Assembly: GCA_032209605.1 (NCBI GenBank)
Contig: JASFXZ010000004.1
Location: forward strand, 37,234,401 to 37,298,400
Reading direction: 5' to 3'
DNA from: Mactromeris polynyma
Taxonomy: Eukaryota; Mollusca; Bivalvia; Venerida; Mactridae
Length of the DNA stretch: 64,000 bases
In this document: positions 34,701 to 46,615 of the stretch, piece after piece
Numbering within the stretch: the stretch's first letter is position 1
Layout: the number at the start of each line of letters is the position of its first letter
Program-made: the position numbers and the translations under genes
The notes under the pieces: generated by a model
The model's database searches: none
What the model was told of the DNA's origin: nothing
Seen by the model: the letters and a program-made list of their open reading frames with translations, nothing else

Positions 34701-37700
34701 TGCTCTTAATAAATGTGTCCACTCACCTGCGCCCCACAGCAAACCATCCATCTCAATAGTTCGAACAAGTTTCTCCATCTGTGCCATATCTGTTTCATCA
34801 TCCCATGGTTTTACATCAAGTAACAAACTAGATTTAGCAATCACTGTAGGCTCTGTAATGATGATTTAATAAAAATGCTAGATAATGCTTGTAATAAAGG
34901 CCACACGGGAACAGTCAGGATGTCTACTCACCTTAAAAAGTAGGAATAAATTAGGGCAAATTTTTTTTTAAATAGGGCAAAACTAGGAATTTTATTGCCT
35001 AACAGTAGGTATATAGTAGGGATGATTCCTTAGTTCTGGAATATCAAAAAATGGTAAAAAATCATGATAAGACAGACCTCTGTGTTGCATGCAGGTGAAA
35101 TAAATAGTTTGAGATAACGCCTCAAATTTGAAAAAATGTAGGGTTAGAAGGGCTCTTCAAGGAAAAAGTAGGGAGCAAGTAAAAAAGTAGGGAAATGTAG
35201 CAAAAGTAGGGCCCACTTGACAGCCTGTACAGTGTATAGTGCTCAACTCCAGATGTGATTATCATGAATTCAAATTCCCCCATGGGTAAGGCTGAACTAC
35301 AGACCTCACAATCTCTGACTTAGGTGTAAGAACTGGCAAGTCAACCAATCAGCAGCCATTGTTATAAATAGAATATGCAAATTTCTTTCTTAATCAATGA
35401 GAAAAGTATACACAAATAAAGGCAGACAAAATAGGACAACATGACAGTAACAATACACCTGTGATTAAATTGTGTTTCTTTAATTTCATTATCATGATTT
35501 TTGAAGGCAATAAAATATGTTAAAATATATATAAGCAAAGTAAACCTAAAAATATTTGAGAATACAAAGTGATCATTTTCATACTTTTTGCTTTCTTTGC
35601 ATTATATGCTTCTAATCTCTTTTTGGTTTCTTCATCTTCACTTGAATCCTGTAACAGAGCATAAAACTTCAATAAATATCAAAATTTTCATTGTTTCTGA
35701 GTTCTGGGAGTAAAGTTGGTTAACTTATTATTCCTGAATATATGGAGGTCACCAATGAAACCATCCTGTGTAAACTTACTGGTCCTTTTTAATGAACTTT
35801 TTTATGGCGCATCAACAGCGTAGGTCATTTAGCGTGCAGCAGAGACGGTGTCTTCTTCGAGCATATACATGTATAGTGCCATCCTCGGTACCCAGGTTAA
35901 CATATATGATACCCTGGACAAATTGGCTAGCGAAACTTCGTAATGTATGAATATTCATATATATAGCATATCTCGACCAATGTAATGGACGATAAAAAAA
36001 AGAAGGAATCTCCTTTGTGAAGAGTTATCAGCTAATTTGACAAAATGGCAGCCTAACATGATTTGAAAGCTGCGATCTCATTGGATCGCTCTGAACTGCA
36101 ATTTCATCTGTAACTCCTCGAAAATTTACGAATCGCATGAGGTGTGTGTCATGCAGCTAATCAAGCAGCTGGATGTCATCTCATTAATTATTCATGAGTA
36201 CCAGATTTTTACAGTCAGTTGCCCAGGGTATCATATATGTAATGAATAGCCTGGGTACCAAGGATAGTATAGTGCTGTCACACTGTGATACTATGCCACA
36301 GACAATTGATATATGACATAAACCAATTATAGTACATTTGAAGTCAACATACATCATCATCACCAAATGGATCAAAGTCACTGTCTCCATCTTCATCTTT
36401 GGCTTGTTCAGCAGGTGCACTGCTAGATGGCGCCGCAGATCCACTTCCTGATTTCTCAAGGGCCACAACTCTTGCTTCCAATTTCTTTACAAGGGCTGTC
36501 AGATCTTGTGCACCTATAAATAATTGTATAACATCAACCAATGTGAACATTTTACTATAATTACTACATGTATTTGGATACATGTAGTAATAATATTTAT
36601 CAAAATAATATTGATAAACTAAGTTTTCTATGAAATGCAAAAATGGGGAGGAAATTCTGAATTGCAAGAATGTCAAAAACGACAAAATCAGGGGCGAGAT
36701 TGCAGACTGGCAAAATAGAAGAATCTTCAAAAATCATTGAATGAACAAAATCCATTTTTGTACATGTCTGACAAAATCACCATTCATGTTACGAAACGAG
36801 GAAATCAGCTGAAAAGATTCTCAGCCCTGTAAAACATACTTATGACCAGTTTGCCATCTTTCATACATATATAACATGTAACAACAAAATAAGCCCTCAT
36901 CAAACTAGATAAACAAGTATGCACAGAGGGTAAATTAAAGTATGAATAACAGTCAAATTACACATAATATATATGACATTTAAGTGATGTTCATAGTAGT
37001 ATTAGCATTTACATCATGAGAAAATTGCATAAGTGCAACAACATCATGCTACTACCAAAGGAGACCACTGCAACTGTCAACATTAATATTAAACTAGATG
37101 TCTCCCCCATGGCAGCTTATCAGTAGTTACTATACTGATACAGGATGATTGAAATAAAATGGGTATGGAGAGGACGTGAAATAATGTAACAGATAGACAG
37201 ACAGACATGACTCTAATAGAGACCCACATTATTCGTATCTGGGGGTATAATAATAATCTAGGTATTACTATTATGGAAGTAATGGCAGTGTTTTTACTTA
37301 ATGATACAAATTTGGTAAAACAATACAGAACTATTTTCTTTAAAGGTTCAAATCACTTGACAGACTTAGTCAACAAAAGCCACCTCTAAATAGCATCCAC
37401 ATACCCAAGTATTTACACGTATTCATCATTCAGTCAGAGAAAAGCAGTCAACGACTACAATGTTATTTCTAACATTCATACACTATTGCTTTTTATTTCC
37501 TCGACATATAACCCCATACATGGAAAAAGTTCATCTACAAACCAAAGGTAATCATGGTATGAAGCTTGAGAGCTGTAGGTTGGAACCTTCTCCAGTTATC
37601 AATATATCAGAATAAATGGCGTACCTACTTACCAACAGACAAGTGTGAGCAAAACAAAATGCCACAACTCCTGTCTTCATAGGGGGCATAAAACTAATAT

Positions 37701-40700
37701 TCTTAACATACAAAAATAATACAAGAAAATGATCCTTACTTTTCTTCAGATTCTGGTTTTCCGATTCCAATGAATTGATTCTCTTGAGCACCTGCTGATC
37801 AACAGCGCCACCTGTAGACTTGCCGCCGGTTTCCTGCACAACACAATCAACACAAACCAACTAAATACATGGAACCATGCAACAATATGTATATCAACAA
37901 AACATACAAATAGAACATAAAAATACAAATTCAGAATTGACCGAAAGTAAGAGAAAATTTGTGCCAAAATCGAGACCATTTAAATGAAATCAGAATGTGA
38001 TTCAATGCAATACCAGAAGCCAAGATTACACAGCATCATGCAAAAACCAAAGCAGGAGCGAGCATGAATAAAGAAATAAAACAAGAATAGGAGACATGTC
38101 CAAGACAATAATTGTCAAATCAGGATTTAATCATTTAAACATGGATGATAATTGAAAGTAAGTATACAAAAGTAAGGCAGCAAATGAAGGATTCATCATA
38201 AATAAATATTTATGTGACAAAACGTTTATTCAGCAGAACAGTTGTTAAGACCACAGGCAGAAAAAGGAGATTAAAAGAACAGAAGTTCAAATCAAAGATT
38301 ACAGAATAAAATTGAAAAAAAACACAACAAGGCAGCAATATAAAATGATAAAAAAACCATGACATCAAAAAAAGAAAGAAACATAGTTATATGTTAGTAG
38401 TCTTTATAGTTAAACAATAAACAGCAAACAGCGAATGGTTTAATTATGTTCAATGAATCATTTTAGCAGAAATAGCAATGAATGATATATGTATATTTGT
38501 AATTTGTCAAGGATATATGGAAGGGTGAAGAGTGAAACTAGTCCATCTGCTTCTTTACTTCTAAGCACAAACACTGGTTCCCTGCTCACCCCTCCATCAC
38601 TGGTTCCCTGCTCACCCCTCCATATATATGCCCTGTCTGTGTTACCACCATATGTGACCTCATTAGGAATACCTCCATCTGTCTGAGGTTACATTACAGG
38701 GAAATTAAGGCCTGGAACCAGTATACAATGTCAAGGAACAGTAAATATTGTATGTAAGCGAATGTTTACAATGTCAAGGAACAGTAAATATTGTATGTAA
38801 GCGAATGTTGACATGCGTACATAGTGCATTAAGATATATAATTAAATACTTGCTCTTGGTAACTGCAATAGTGAATACAGTATTTTAATTATGAAGTGAC
38901 CTGTTAACAAGCATTTTGAGTGGTTTTTCGCTAAAAGGTAATTTTTAATATTTCTATTCCATTAGTTCAAACAAAACAATAAACATCACAAACATGTATA
39001 CAACACTTTTTGGTCATGCAAAACATACAACAAAATCAATGTTTAACTTCTAATTATGAAAGAAAAACACCTACTATTACATATAATGTTTTGGTCTATT
39101 AGGAATACTATTTAGATGCTGATAAAAACTGGGCTCATACCATAGCGACATGTCAACATGCTACTTTGTTCAGTATTTATTCAAAATGGCTTTGTTTTAA
39201 AAACGGCAAAAATCTAAACCCCCAAAAGCAGGGAAGAGACATGGCACAATATGGTTGACCATTGGTTATGTATCTTATGACAATACAGGTTCGAACAAGC
39301 ACTGCTCCATTAATTGCTGTGAAATGGAACTGTATGGAACTTACTTATTTCAAATCCATTGTGAAATAAACTTACAAGTTAAAACAACTTATGTTAATCA
39401 CTCTCTTTGATATTTTCCTCAGTTACTAACAAGTACTCATGCCACAATTAGGGATTGCAAGGTTAGGGTTCAACCCTATCAAAGCCTAGATTCGAACTCG
39501 CAGCCTTTGGATCAGGAGTCATGTGCTCCATCACTCAACCACTATACCTTCAAGTATAGCTCTCCCATCTAAATACCAGACAAAGCTTTCAGGGACCAAT
39601 TCAAGCACAAAGCAGTATAGAAGGAAGATTAGTACAAATTTCATGTGAGAACTATGATCTATCTATAAACCAACCCATAACAAGATGGAAGGGTAGTGTT
39701 TAATAGTGGCAGCCAAATTAATGTTGACTACTAAAATCTAACATCTTTTTTGTACATTCTTTTTTAAAATCAAAGAAAAATAATTTAACTGATGACGATA
39801 GCAAAAATATCAACAAAAACAACAGAAATAATAACTTACATCATCACTGAACAAATTATAAGAGACAATTGATTCAACTTACAAAAATCCAAACAGAATG
39901 AAAGAAGTGACAAAAAAGCAGTGATTCTATATTTGCATGACAACAGTCTTGTGACTACCTAATTACGAAACAGAAAAAAATCTACACATTAAATGATCTA
40001 CACATTTCATGTACCACTTGCATGGAAAAATACAACAAAACTGTGTTACTGTACTCACATCATTTAAAGCTTTTTGGATATTTTGACGAGCTTGCGCTAT
40101 TTCTGATTTTAGGTTGCTGCCCTGTGATTCATTAGTTCCCTGACGCTATAACAAAAATCAAACAGTAAGTATCATGTATAGCCTGCAGTTAAAGTAGATA
40201 AACAACATAACAAAAACCTCTGAGATTATTTCTCTTTTTTTTCGAGACAGAAAAAGTAAAAACAACTTACAGGACTCTACAGAATGATTCTCGATTAACA
40301 TTACAATAACTACAGCGGTAGATGAAGCAGTTAAATATAATTGACTATACTGAGTACACAGTTTGCTTATACATTGTACCACTTAATAATGGCACAAATT
40401 TACACCATTATGTTAATTTAACGACTGTAAATTCACCCATTGAATTGGTTAACAAAGACATTACAATAGAATGATGTACCGGTGATCACTGATACAAATA
40501 TAGGAAGGGGTAAAAACATGAATTAATTTTTTTCCTTTCATTAATTTATCAATTTATCAATCATTTATGTAGATGATATACTACAGCTTTTGCAACATTA
40601 AAAAAAACTACTTGACACAAAATTTGAGCAATGGACCTGCATTTTATTGCAAACTGAGTTAATGGTCCTTCACATGGAAATTAAAACATAAAAATCAAAA

Positions 40701-42892
40701 CATATTACAGGGAAGTATAAGTTGTTTAGCACATGCTGGTTAATACATTTATAAGAATATTCCATTTTTAAAAGAGTACATTTCTAAGAATATTCAATAT
40801 TTAAAAGTGTATACCATTAATTTTGATCCAGTCATTATTAATTCAATATCCAAGGCAAAATGAAGCTCACAGCAATGCATTCAAAAAATTTAAAAATGAT
40901 CAAATAATTTATACCTTGTATACTTTTGGGTATTGCTGTATATTTTACTATTACAAATACATTTATACATTTTAAAAGGGCATCAAAAGAGTAATCAAGC
41001 ACAAGTAAAGACCAACGGATGCTCCCCAAAGTACGTGAAAAATCACTGAACCAAAATATGCAAACAATATGCACATCTCCTCTTGGTAGTGAAGCCGGTC
41101 GGCATGCACTAACACAAGTGACGGACAAAGCAGCGGACATTATGATCCTTCCTAGGGGAGCAAATTGAATAATTTAACTAGACCCCCTTCAATATATGCA
41201 ATGATGCTCAGAAATGACCTAAACATCACTGAATTCTCCAGCAAGAAATCGTTGGCCAAGAATTAACATTGAAAAATATGTTAGCCGCAGCAACTTAGCC
41301 TCAGCAGACACGATATTATTTAAATGAAAAGCATATCAACAATATTTTTTTTCAAATCACTGATTGCTGAAATACAGCTATGCCCTGCCTAATGAAGATA
41401 ATTCATGACGGCAATATTTTTGAAGAATACGCCTGGAATGTTTTATTTTAGGTGAGCTTCAAGTTCAACATCTTGGTGAAAAGTGCAGGAAAGCATGTCA
41501 CGATGTGTTATTAATATGAATGAAAACAAACCATAAAAATGAAAAAGACCAATCACATAATTAAGAAAGATTAATCAAAAGTCGCTAAAGTTACTGTCAA
41601 CCTTGAGCCAATCCTTTGAATATCGGGTCAATCTTTAAAGTGAACCACTATAACGTGGTAAAACGGAAGTGACTTTCACTACTCAAAATCTGAGCAATCT
41701 TAATAATGCATGACTATAGCGATGTATTATGGGTATAAATTTTCTCTCCTCAAAAGCTGGGCTGATCTTTAGAATGAATGACTATAGCATTGTAAAATGG
41801 GTAGAATTTTTCTCTCTTCAAATCTTTACCGCAAATGCTGGCAAAGTTTAATGAAATTTTTATCTGTCGATACTTATGATGCACTACCGGTATTTTGACC
41901 AAATTTTTTTTTGATTTGGTGTTTTATCTGCAACACATTTAACTGCAACTGAAACTGGTTTAAAGAAAGAAAATCAACACCTGTTTTAACATATTGAAAG
42001 AGTCATCTGTGAAGATCTTCCCAGTTTCAATCACAAAAAAATTACATGTTTTACAAAGTTGTAGGCATTCACTAATACGATTGCTTCAGTTTCAAGGAAG
42101 AATCATACATTACTTTATAATATTACAGATGTGCAAAGGATATGTACTTCTAGAATATTATACCAAATCCACAAGATTAAATAAACAAATACCAAACCAA
42201 TACACTTGTCTTACAGGTTTTTTTCAGCATACATGTTGAATATAAAATATATCTATAAAATCCTTTCACTTTTGCTTACAGGATTAGATTACCTAATATG
42301 TATGACCATTTTATAGATAGTTCCCATATCTACAACATTTACCTCCCTTGTTCTTAATCATCAGCCATTTTGATAGGCAAAATTATTAAGGTATTAAAAG
42401 CACATATAGGAGTAATTCTAAAATATGTGAAAATTGAGAAAATACAAAGAATTTCAATTTTGCATACATGTGACAACCACTTTTTCTTCAACTTTCTGTG
42501 CCATCTGTCCACATGATCATTATGAGTAAGTTATTTTTTAAATTATTTTTATACATCTGATTTTATTTTATCAATGTTTACATTATATTATTCCCTATAA
42601 ACTTCATATATGAAGAACAAGAGAGGTAAATATTGTAAATGTGGTAACTATCTATTATAGACAAACATATCTTCAACTATGAATATGGCCAGTTATCTAT
42701 ATAGCATTGTTAAAGCTAAAACTACTTTAACAAGAGACTATAATACTTGTACATGATACATGTAAATGTAATGTGTCATACCACAGCCTGAACTCCCCCA
42801 GTTCCTGCCAAAACTTGTTGGTAATATGCTTCAGCAGATTCGTACTTCAATTGCTGAGCCCAAGTGCCATCAAAAAGTAGTGGATGTGCCAT
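31763..42892 (-). CDS. EEF1D: Translation elongation factor 1 delta (eEF1B-delta), eight coding exons
   Basis: Minus-strand coding exons are 42782-42892, 40059-40145, 37740-37833, 36353-36513, 35585-35648, 34727-34852, 33115-33230 and 31763-31801. All are GT-AG bounded, with every split codon consistent, giving 265 aa. It is a subunit of the cytosolic eEF1B complex that recharges eEF1A with GTP during elongation. The N-terminus is the delta-type segment [21 protein letters not shown] leucine-zipper-like coiled coil spans about 80-120 ([27 protein letters not shown]). The acidic bridge [17 protein letters not shown] contains casein-kinase-2-type serines. The exchange domain runs from about 173 to the end ([26 protein letters not shown], ending [11 protein letters not shown]). 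The delta-type N-terminus and zipper separate it from eEF1B-alpha (EEF1B2). Its introns carry a CRE-bearing MITE and a MULE-like element. Confidence 0.95.
33992..34083. repeat. 46-bp tandem duplication
   Basis: Two near-identical copies of a unit beginning TTTTAATACTTTGGTATCC in an eEF1D intron. Confidence 0.9.
34380..34460 (+). mobile_element. SINE 3'-end fragment
   Basis: It contains ACTTGTCTCACAATCATTG followed by GTAAAATAACTAAGTTTAAAC. This matches the 3' tail of the SINE at 43015-43215 (CTTGTTTCATAATCAAGG, AAGTTTAAACTAAAAC). The middle of the element is missing. Confidence 0.65.
34484..34706. mobile_element. MITE A copy 2, in an eEF1D intron
   Basis: Inverted ends AGAGCGACGCTG and CAGTGCTCT, with TA on each side. 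The arms carry CCAACCTCTTC and two perfect TGACGTCA motifs. It ends about 20 bases before the 3' boundary (donor side) of the exon at 34727-34852. Confidence 0.85.
35880..36266. mobile_element. TIR element with 9-bp target duplication (MULE-like)
   Basis: The arms read ATCCTCGGTACCCAGG at the left and CCTGGGTACCAAGGAT at the right, and continue through ATATATGATACCCTGG. The direct repeat GTATAGTGC stands immediately outside on both sides (35871-35879 and 36267-36275). A nine-base duplication is typical of Mutator-like transposases. The element is non-coding and lies in an eEF1D intron. Confidence 0.8.
38724..38809. repeat. 43-bp tandem duplication
   Basis: Two copies of TACAATGTCAAGGAACAGT continuing to AAGCGAATGT in an eEF1D intron. 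Confidence 0.9.
39355..39549 (-). mobile_element. tRNA-derived SINE in an eEF1D intron
   Basis: On the minus strand the A-box-like TATAGTGGTTGAGTGATGG and B-box GAGTTCGAATC are followed by a body with CAATCCCTAATTGTGGC and AGAGAGTGATTAACAT. The body aligns by eye with the SINE at 43015, so both belong to one family. Confidence 0.7.
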
Positions 42893-43014
42893 CTGTAATA
42901 TGTAAAATACGTAAAATAATCATCATATGAACGAAAATTTATTTGCCTTTAAGTAGGTAAATGACAAGCAAAGTGTAATAAATAGAGGATTTAGTATTCA
43001 AGTTAAATAATGGG

Positions 43015-43215
43015 AGGTGCAGTGGTCGAGTGCCTGACTCCTGATCAGAAGGTCATGAGTTCGAGCACTGCGATTAGCAGCGTTTGATCACAAACTTCAA
43101 AATCCCTCAATTTGGCAAGTACTGGTTGGTAGCAAGGAAGCAGTCATCGAGAGTGACTAGAATAAGAACTTGTTTCATAATCAAGGTAAAATAAATAAGT
43201 TTAAACTAAAACTAA
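43015..43215 (+). mobile_element. tRNA-derived SINE upstream of the first eEF1D coding exon
   Basis: The head GTGCAGTGGTCGAGTGCC and B-box GAGTTCGAGCACTGC are followed by the body AAAATCCCTCAATTTGGC and the tail AATAAGTTTAAACTAAAAC with repeats. It sits in the presumed first intron of the gene, opposite to its transcription. Confidence 0.75.
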
Positions 43216-43931
43216 ACTAAGTAAGTAAGTTAATTAATATTTGATTGGATTTATGAAATGAGTCGGTAAAAATGATATAATGCAAGGCTTTGCTGAGCAC
43301 TATATCATTTTCACAGACAAGTTTGATATAAATTCAATAAAATATTAACTTGAACGCTAGATTCTATTTATCACATAAAATGTAAATGGACTTTAACTGC
43401 ATATCTTGGACCCTACAGGACAGCCCTTCAGCATACCTGGACTAAACATCACCCATCTCTATCCCGCTGCGTGTACGCCGAAAGGCCCTGCAGTGTATTT
43501 ATCTAGATTCAGATGAACTAAGGACCTCCAATTTGTAAAACACGAAAAATCCAAGGGAAAACCCTGAACCATTCCAAAAATTGAAATGAACAAACTGAAT
43601 ATATGTGGTAACCATATAAAGGTAGACACAAGTAATCAACTATGTGCAGCTTTTGCTATCATTAACACAATTCATTAAAATAATTACATTAAACAGACGG
43701 AATTTCTGGGCTCTCAATATACTCATAAACATCGAATTATAATGTACCTAGCCCATGTGTAGCCCATGATTTTTTCCGAGACAAGAGCTTATCATGATAT
43801 CTGACAGGACTTAAACGGTGTATACTACTTTCGTTTTGATCAATAAATATATTTAAATAGGGGGGTTAGACAATTTGCTGCAAGAGCAATGTTTTCTTTT
43901 ACGTAATAAAACAAATTCTGTCAACAGGTAC

Positions 43932-43995
43932 CTTAAATATCGTCAGAAATTCACGCACAGAACCGGCGTTTACACGAGCAAGTCGGAAAAGGAAG
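43932..43995 (-). promoter_or_regulatory. Probable non-coding first exon of eEF1D with 5'TOP-like start
   Basis: A good donor (TTTAAG followed by GTACCT) ends a segment at 43932 on the minus strand. The first coding exon begins exactly at the ATG after TTACAG (42895-42893), so an upstream non-coding exon is required. A cytosine-led pyrimidine run, CTTCCTTTTCC, lies at about 43995-43985. Transcripts of elongation factors usually start with such a 5'TOP tract, so I place the start near 43995. This placement is inference. Confidence 0.55.
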
Positions 43996-43999
43996 TTGA

Positions 44000-46340
44000 G
44001 AAGGGTTCGGTCTAAGATAAAAGATTATCGTTGTCGTCCTTATAAAATCTCTTTCATTACTGCCAATAGATCTGCCAATACGCTTTCACAGTTCAGTTAT
44101 CTTACGCAAACAGCTCTTGCCTACATATCAAGTTTGGATTGTATTGTAAATTTGCTTGTTTTGTTATGTTAAACAAATAAAAATAATTAGTATGTCTGGT
44201 TCTTGCATGTGCATAATTGTTTCCCGTAAATATTTTAGAAAAAACCCCATATAAAAACTAATATATCATTGTCAAATTACAAATATACAACTATCCTTAG
44301 AAGTTTGTTTTTGTAAGAAAGCCAAATCAGTACTTGTATTGTCAGGCCCGGGTCCAACGGGAAGGCCAAGGGGGGCCTGCTCCCTCCCCTCCAGTTGGCT
44401 GTGAAGTGACCGTTTTCTATTCCTGATATAAAATTATTTCCACCGATTGCTATTCTTTTAGCTCTTTAAATGCAATACATTGATTTATGGTCGATTTCCT
44501 GTATAGTGCAGGGGTGGTTCCAGGATTTGGTATTAGAGGGTCTTAGAGGGGCGTAACTTTTTAAATACAACGTATTAGCAGCGACGGGTGCTATATTTTC
44601 GTATTTATACTCAGACAAATATGTATATGTAAATATGCCCACAGGTCAAAGCCTAGTTGGTAGAACACTTGACAGTCGTTCTCAGGTAAGAATCCCAGGT
44701 GAAGTGTAATGTATATTCTTTGTGCCAATTTTATTGCCAATGTCATTTACCCCGCACCTCTGATTTATGTGGTAGAGTTGAGAATGCCTGAAAGCAAACT
44801 TCCCTGAATGTTATGCAGGTGGTCCAGGTGGACAGCATTAGGCCCATTGGCGGGTCCAGGTAGACAGCGTTAGGCCCATTGGCGGGTCCAGGGCCTGAGT
44901 CTCTAAAACAGTCTGGAATACCAAAAGATCTTCAAATCCTCGGAAAATTCTCATCACTGATGTGGATAGTTGTTGGTGACTTACAGAACGAAATAGCTTT
45001 TGGGTTACCTATGAATACTGGTTAGGTCAACTGACCAACATATGTATCGAAATGAATGCTGAGAAACTCCCAACAAACTCATACACCAATAGCGTTTTTT
45101 TTCCCATCTCATCGCATGAACATTTGATTACATGGACAATGTACATAACGTACGTCAAATATATGTAGCTCCGGGTGACAGCTTGGGTTGATGTATTAAT
45201 GGTGTAATAGTAAATATCCAGCCAAATAGCAATACAATACAAACCACTAACGATTGATATACAGATAAATAGTAAACTTTATTGCAGTGAATCACTGAAA
45301 GTAAAATTGTTATAAACTAATGTCAAAACAGCAAGTTTTGCTCAGCAAGTATCCTGCAACACTTATCTAATTGGTCACCAGATATTTCTACTGTAAATTT
45401 TGTTAGATACTTCTAAGCAGATTTTTCATGTAAGTCATTTGCGACTTTTGAGTTTCAAAACATTGAGGTATGTGTACAAGGGTTCCACTAGGTGCTGAAT
45501 CTCAAGGGCCATTCTGATAATTGTTGACCGGATTTTACCATTTCATGCACAAAATACCTATGATTTAGAGAAAAATTTACCCTTCAGTCAAATCCTTACA
45601 GTCAAAATGTGGTATGTGGTCAAAGGGTCAACACAAAGGTCAAATGGAACCCCTGGGATAAGCTTGTTTGTTTGTTGGTTTGTTTCAGACGTTTATGTCG
45701 TTCTCAACTGAGGTATGGTTAAGAATGAAATTTATAAATTTTAGTATTTCATATTTCACAATATTCATTTTGAAAAATTAGACAATGTAAGAAGTGACCA
45801 ATTAGAAAGGCACATTAATGTTTACGTCAAATTAAGTGAGTGTGTGTTACCTGACACAAATAACAACAATATACAAGGGTTGAGTATCAAAAAATTGGAT
45901 ATATACAAGATGATTAATTTATCAAATACAAACACAATATTGGCAAAATATCTGTTAGCAATTAAAAACATATTATGCATTTTCGACCAAAAGGTTGCAA
46001 CAAGGAAAACAGAACATTTTTAACAAATATACAAAAAGAGAGGATACAATTTTAACTAAATAAAAATTCTCCAAAAAAATAATACATTGTAATAAAAATA
46101 ACATTATAAATTATTATATATACATTGTATTGAGTGGTTCAGTTTCTCGATGCCAGTGATTTGCATGGAGCGTATGAAGCATCTCTACAATGCGTTTTTG
46201 GTCCCGATATGCTCTAACTAAATTACAATGTACTATCAAGAAATGATGACCTTGAGAATGTGCATAGTTTTTTTAATCTATAGCCCCGGTTTGTAAACAT
46301 ATATTCCATATACAGAACCACTAACTAATTTAAGATATCA
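44000..46340. other. Intergenic between eEF1D and the flavoenzyme gene
   Basis: Beyond a SINE at about 44640-44910, I see no gene, RNA or array. The two genes point the same way, so this is upstream of eEF1D and downstream of the flavoenzyme. Confidence 0.55.
44640..44910 (+). mobile_element. Degraded SINE with internal 33-bp duplication
   Basis: An A-box-like GCCTAGTTGGTAGAACAC and a weak B-box (AAGAATCCCAGG) are followed by CACCTCTGATTTATGTGG, shared in part with the SINE at 9215. Two tandem copies of GGTCCAGGT, GACAGC and TTAGGCCCATTGGCGG lie near 44822-44890. Confidence 0.55.
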
Positions 46341-46344
46341 TCAA

Positions 46345-46600
46345 CAGTGACATATTTTCACATAATACAACCACACAAAGTGACATATTTCCACATAATA
46401 CAACCACACAAAGGGACATATTTTCACATAATACAACCACACAAAGTGACAAATTTTCACATAATACCCACACAAAGTGACAAATTTTCACATAATACAA
46501 CGACACACAGTGACATATTTTCACATAATACAACCACACAAAGTGACATACATTTATTTCCACATAATACAATCACACAAAGTGATACATATTCACATAA
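46345..46600. repeat. 32-bp minisatellite overlapping the flavoenzyme 3'UTR
   Basis: About eight copies of a unit of the type AGTGACATATTTTCACATAA followed by TACAACCACACA. The minus-strand AATAAA at 46553-46558, 58 bases after the stop, lies in a variant unit, so the array occupies the presumed 3' end of the mRNA. Confidence 0.9.
46553..46558 (-). promoter_or_regulatory. Candidate polyadenylation signal of the flavoenzyme gene
   Basis: Minus-strand AATAAA 58 bases downstream of the stop codon, inside a minisatellite unit. Confidence 0.5.
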
Positions 46601-46615
46601 CGTTCAGTCCACACA

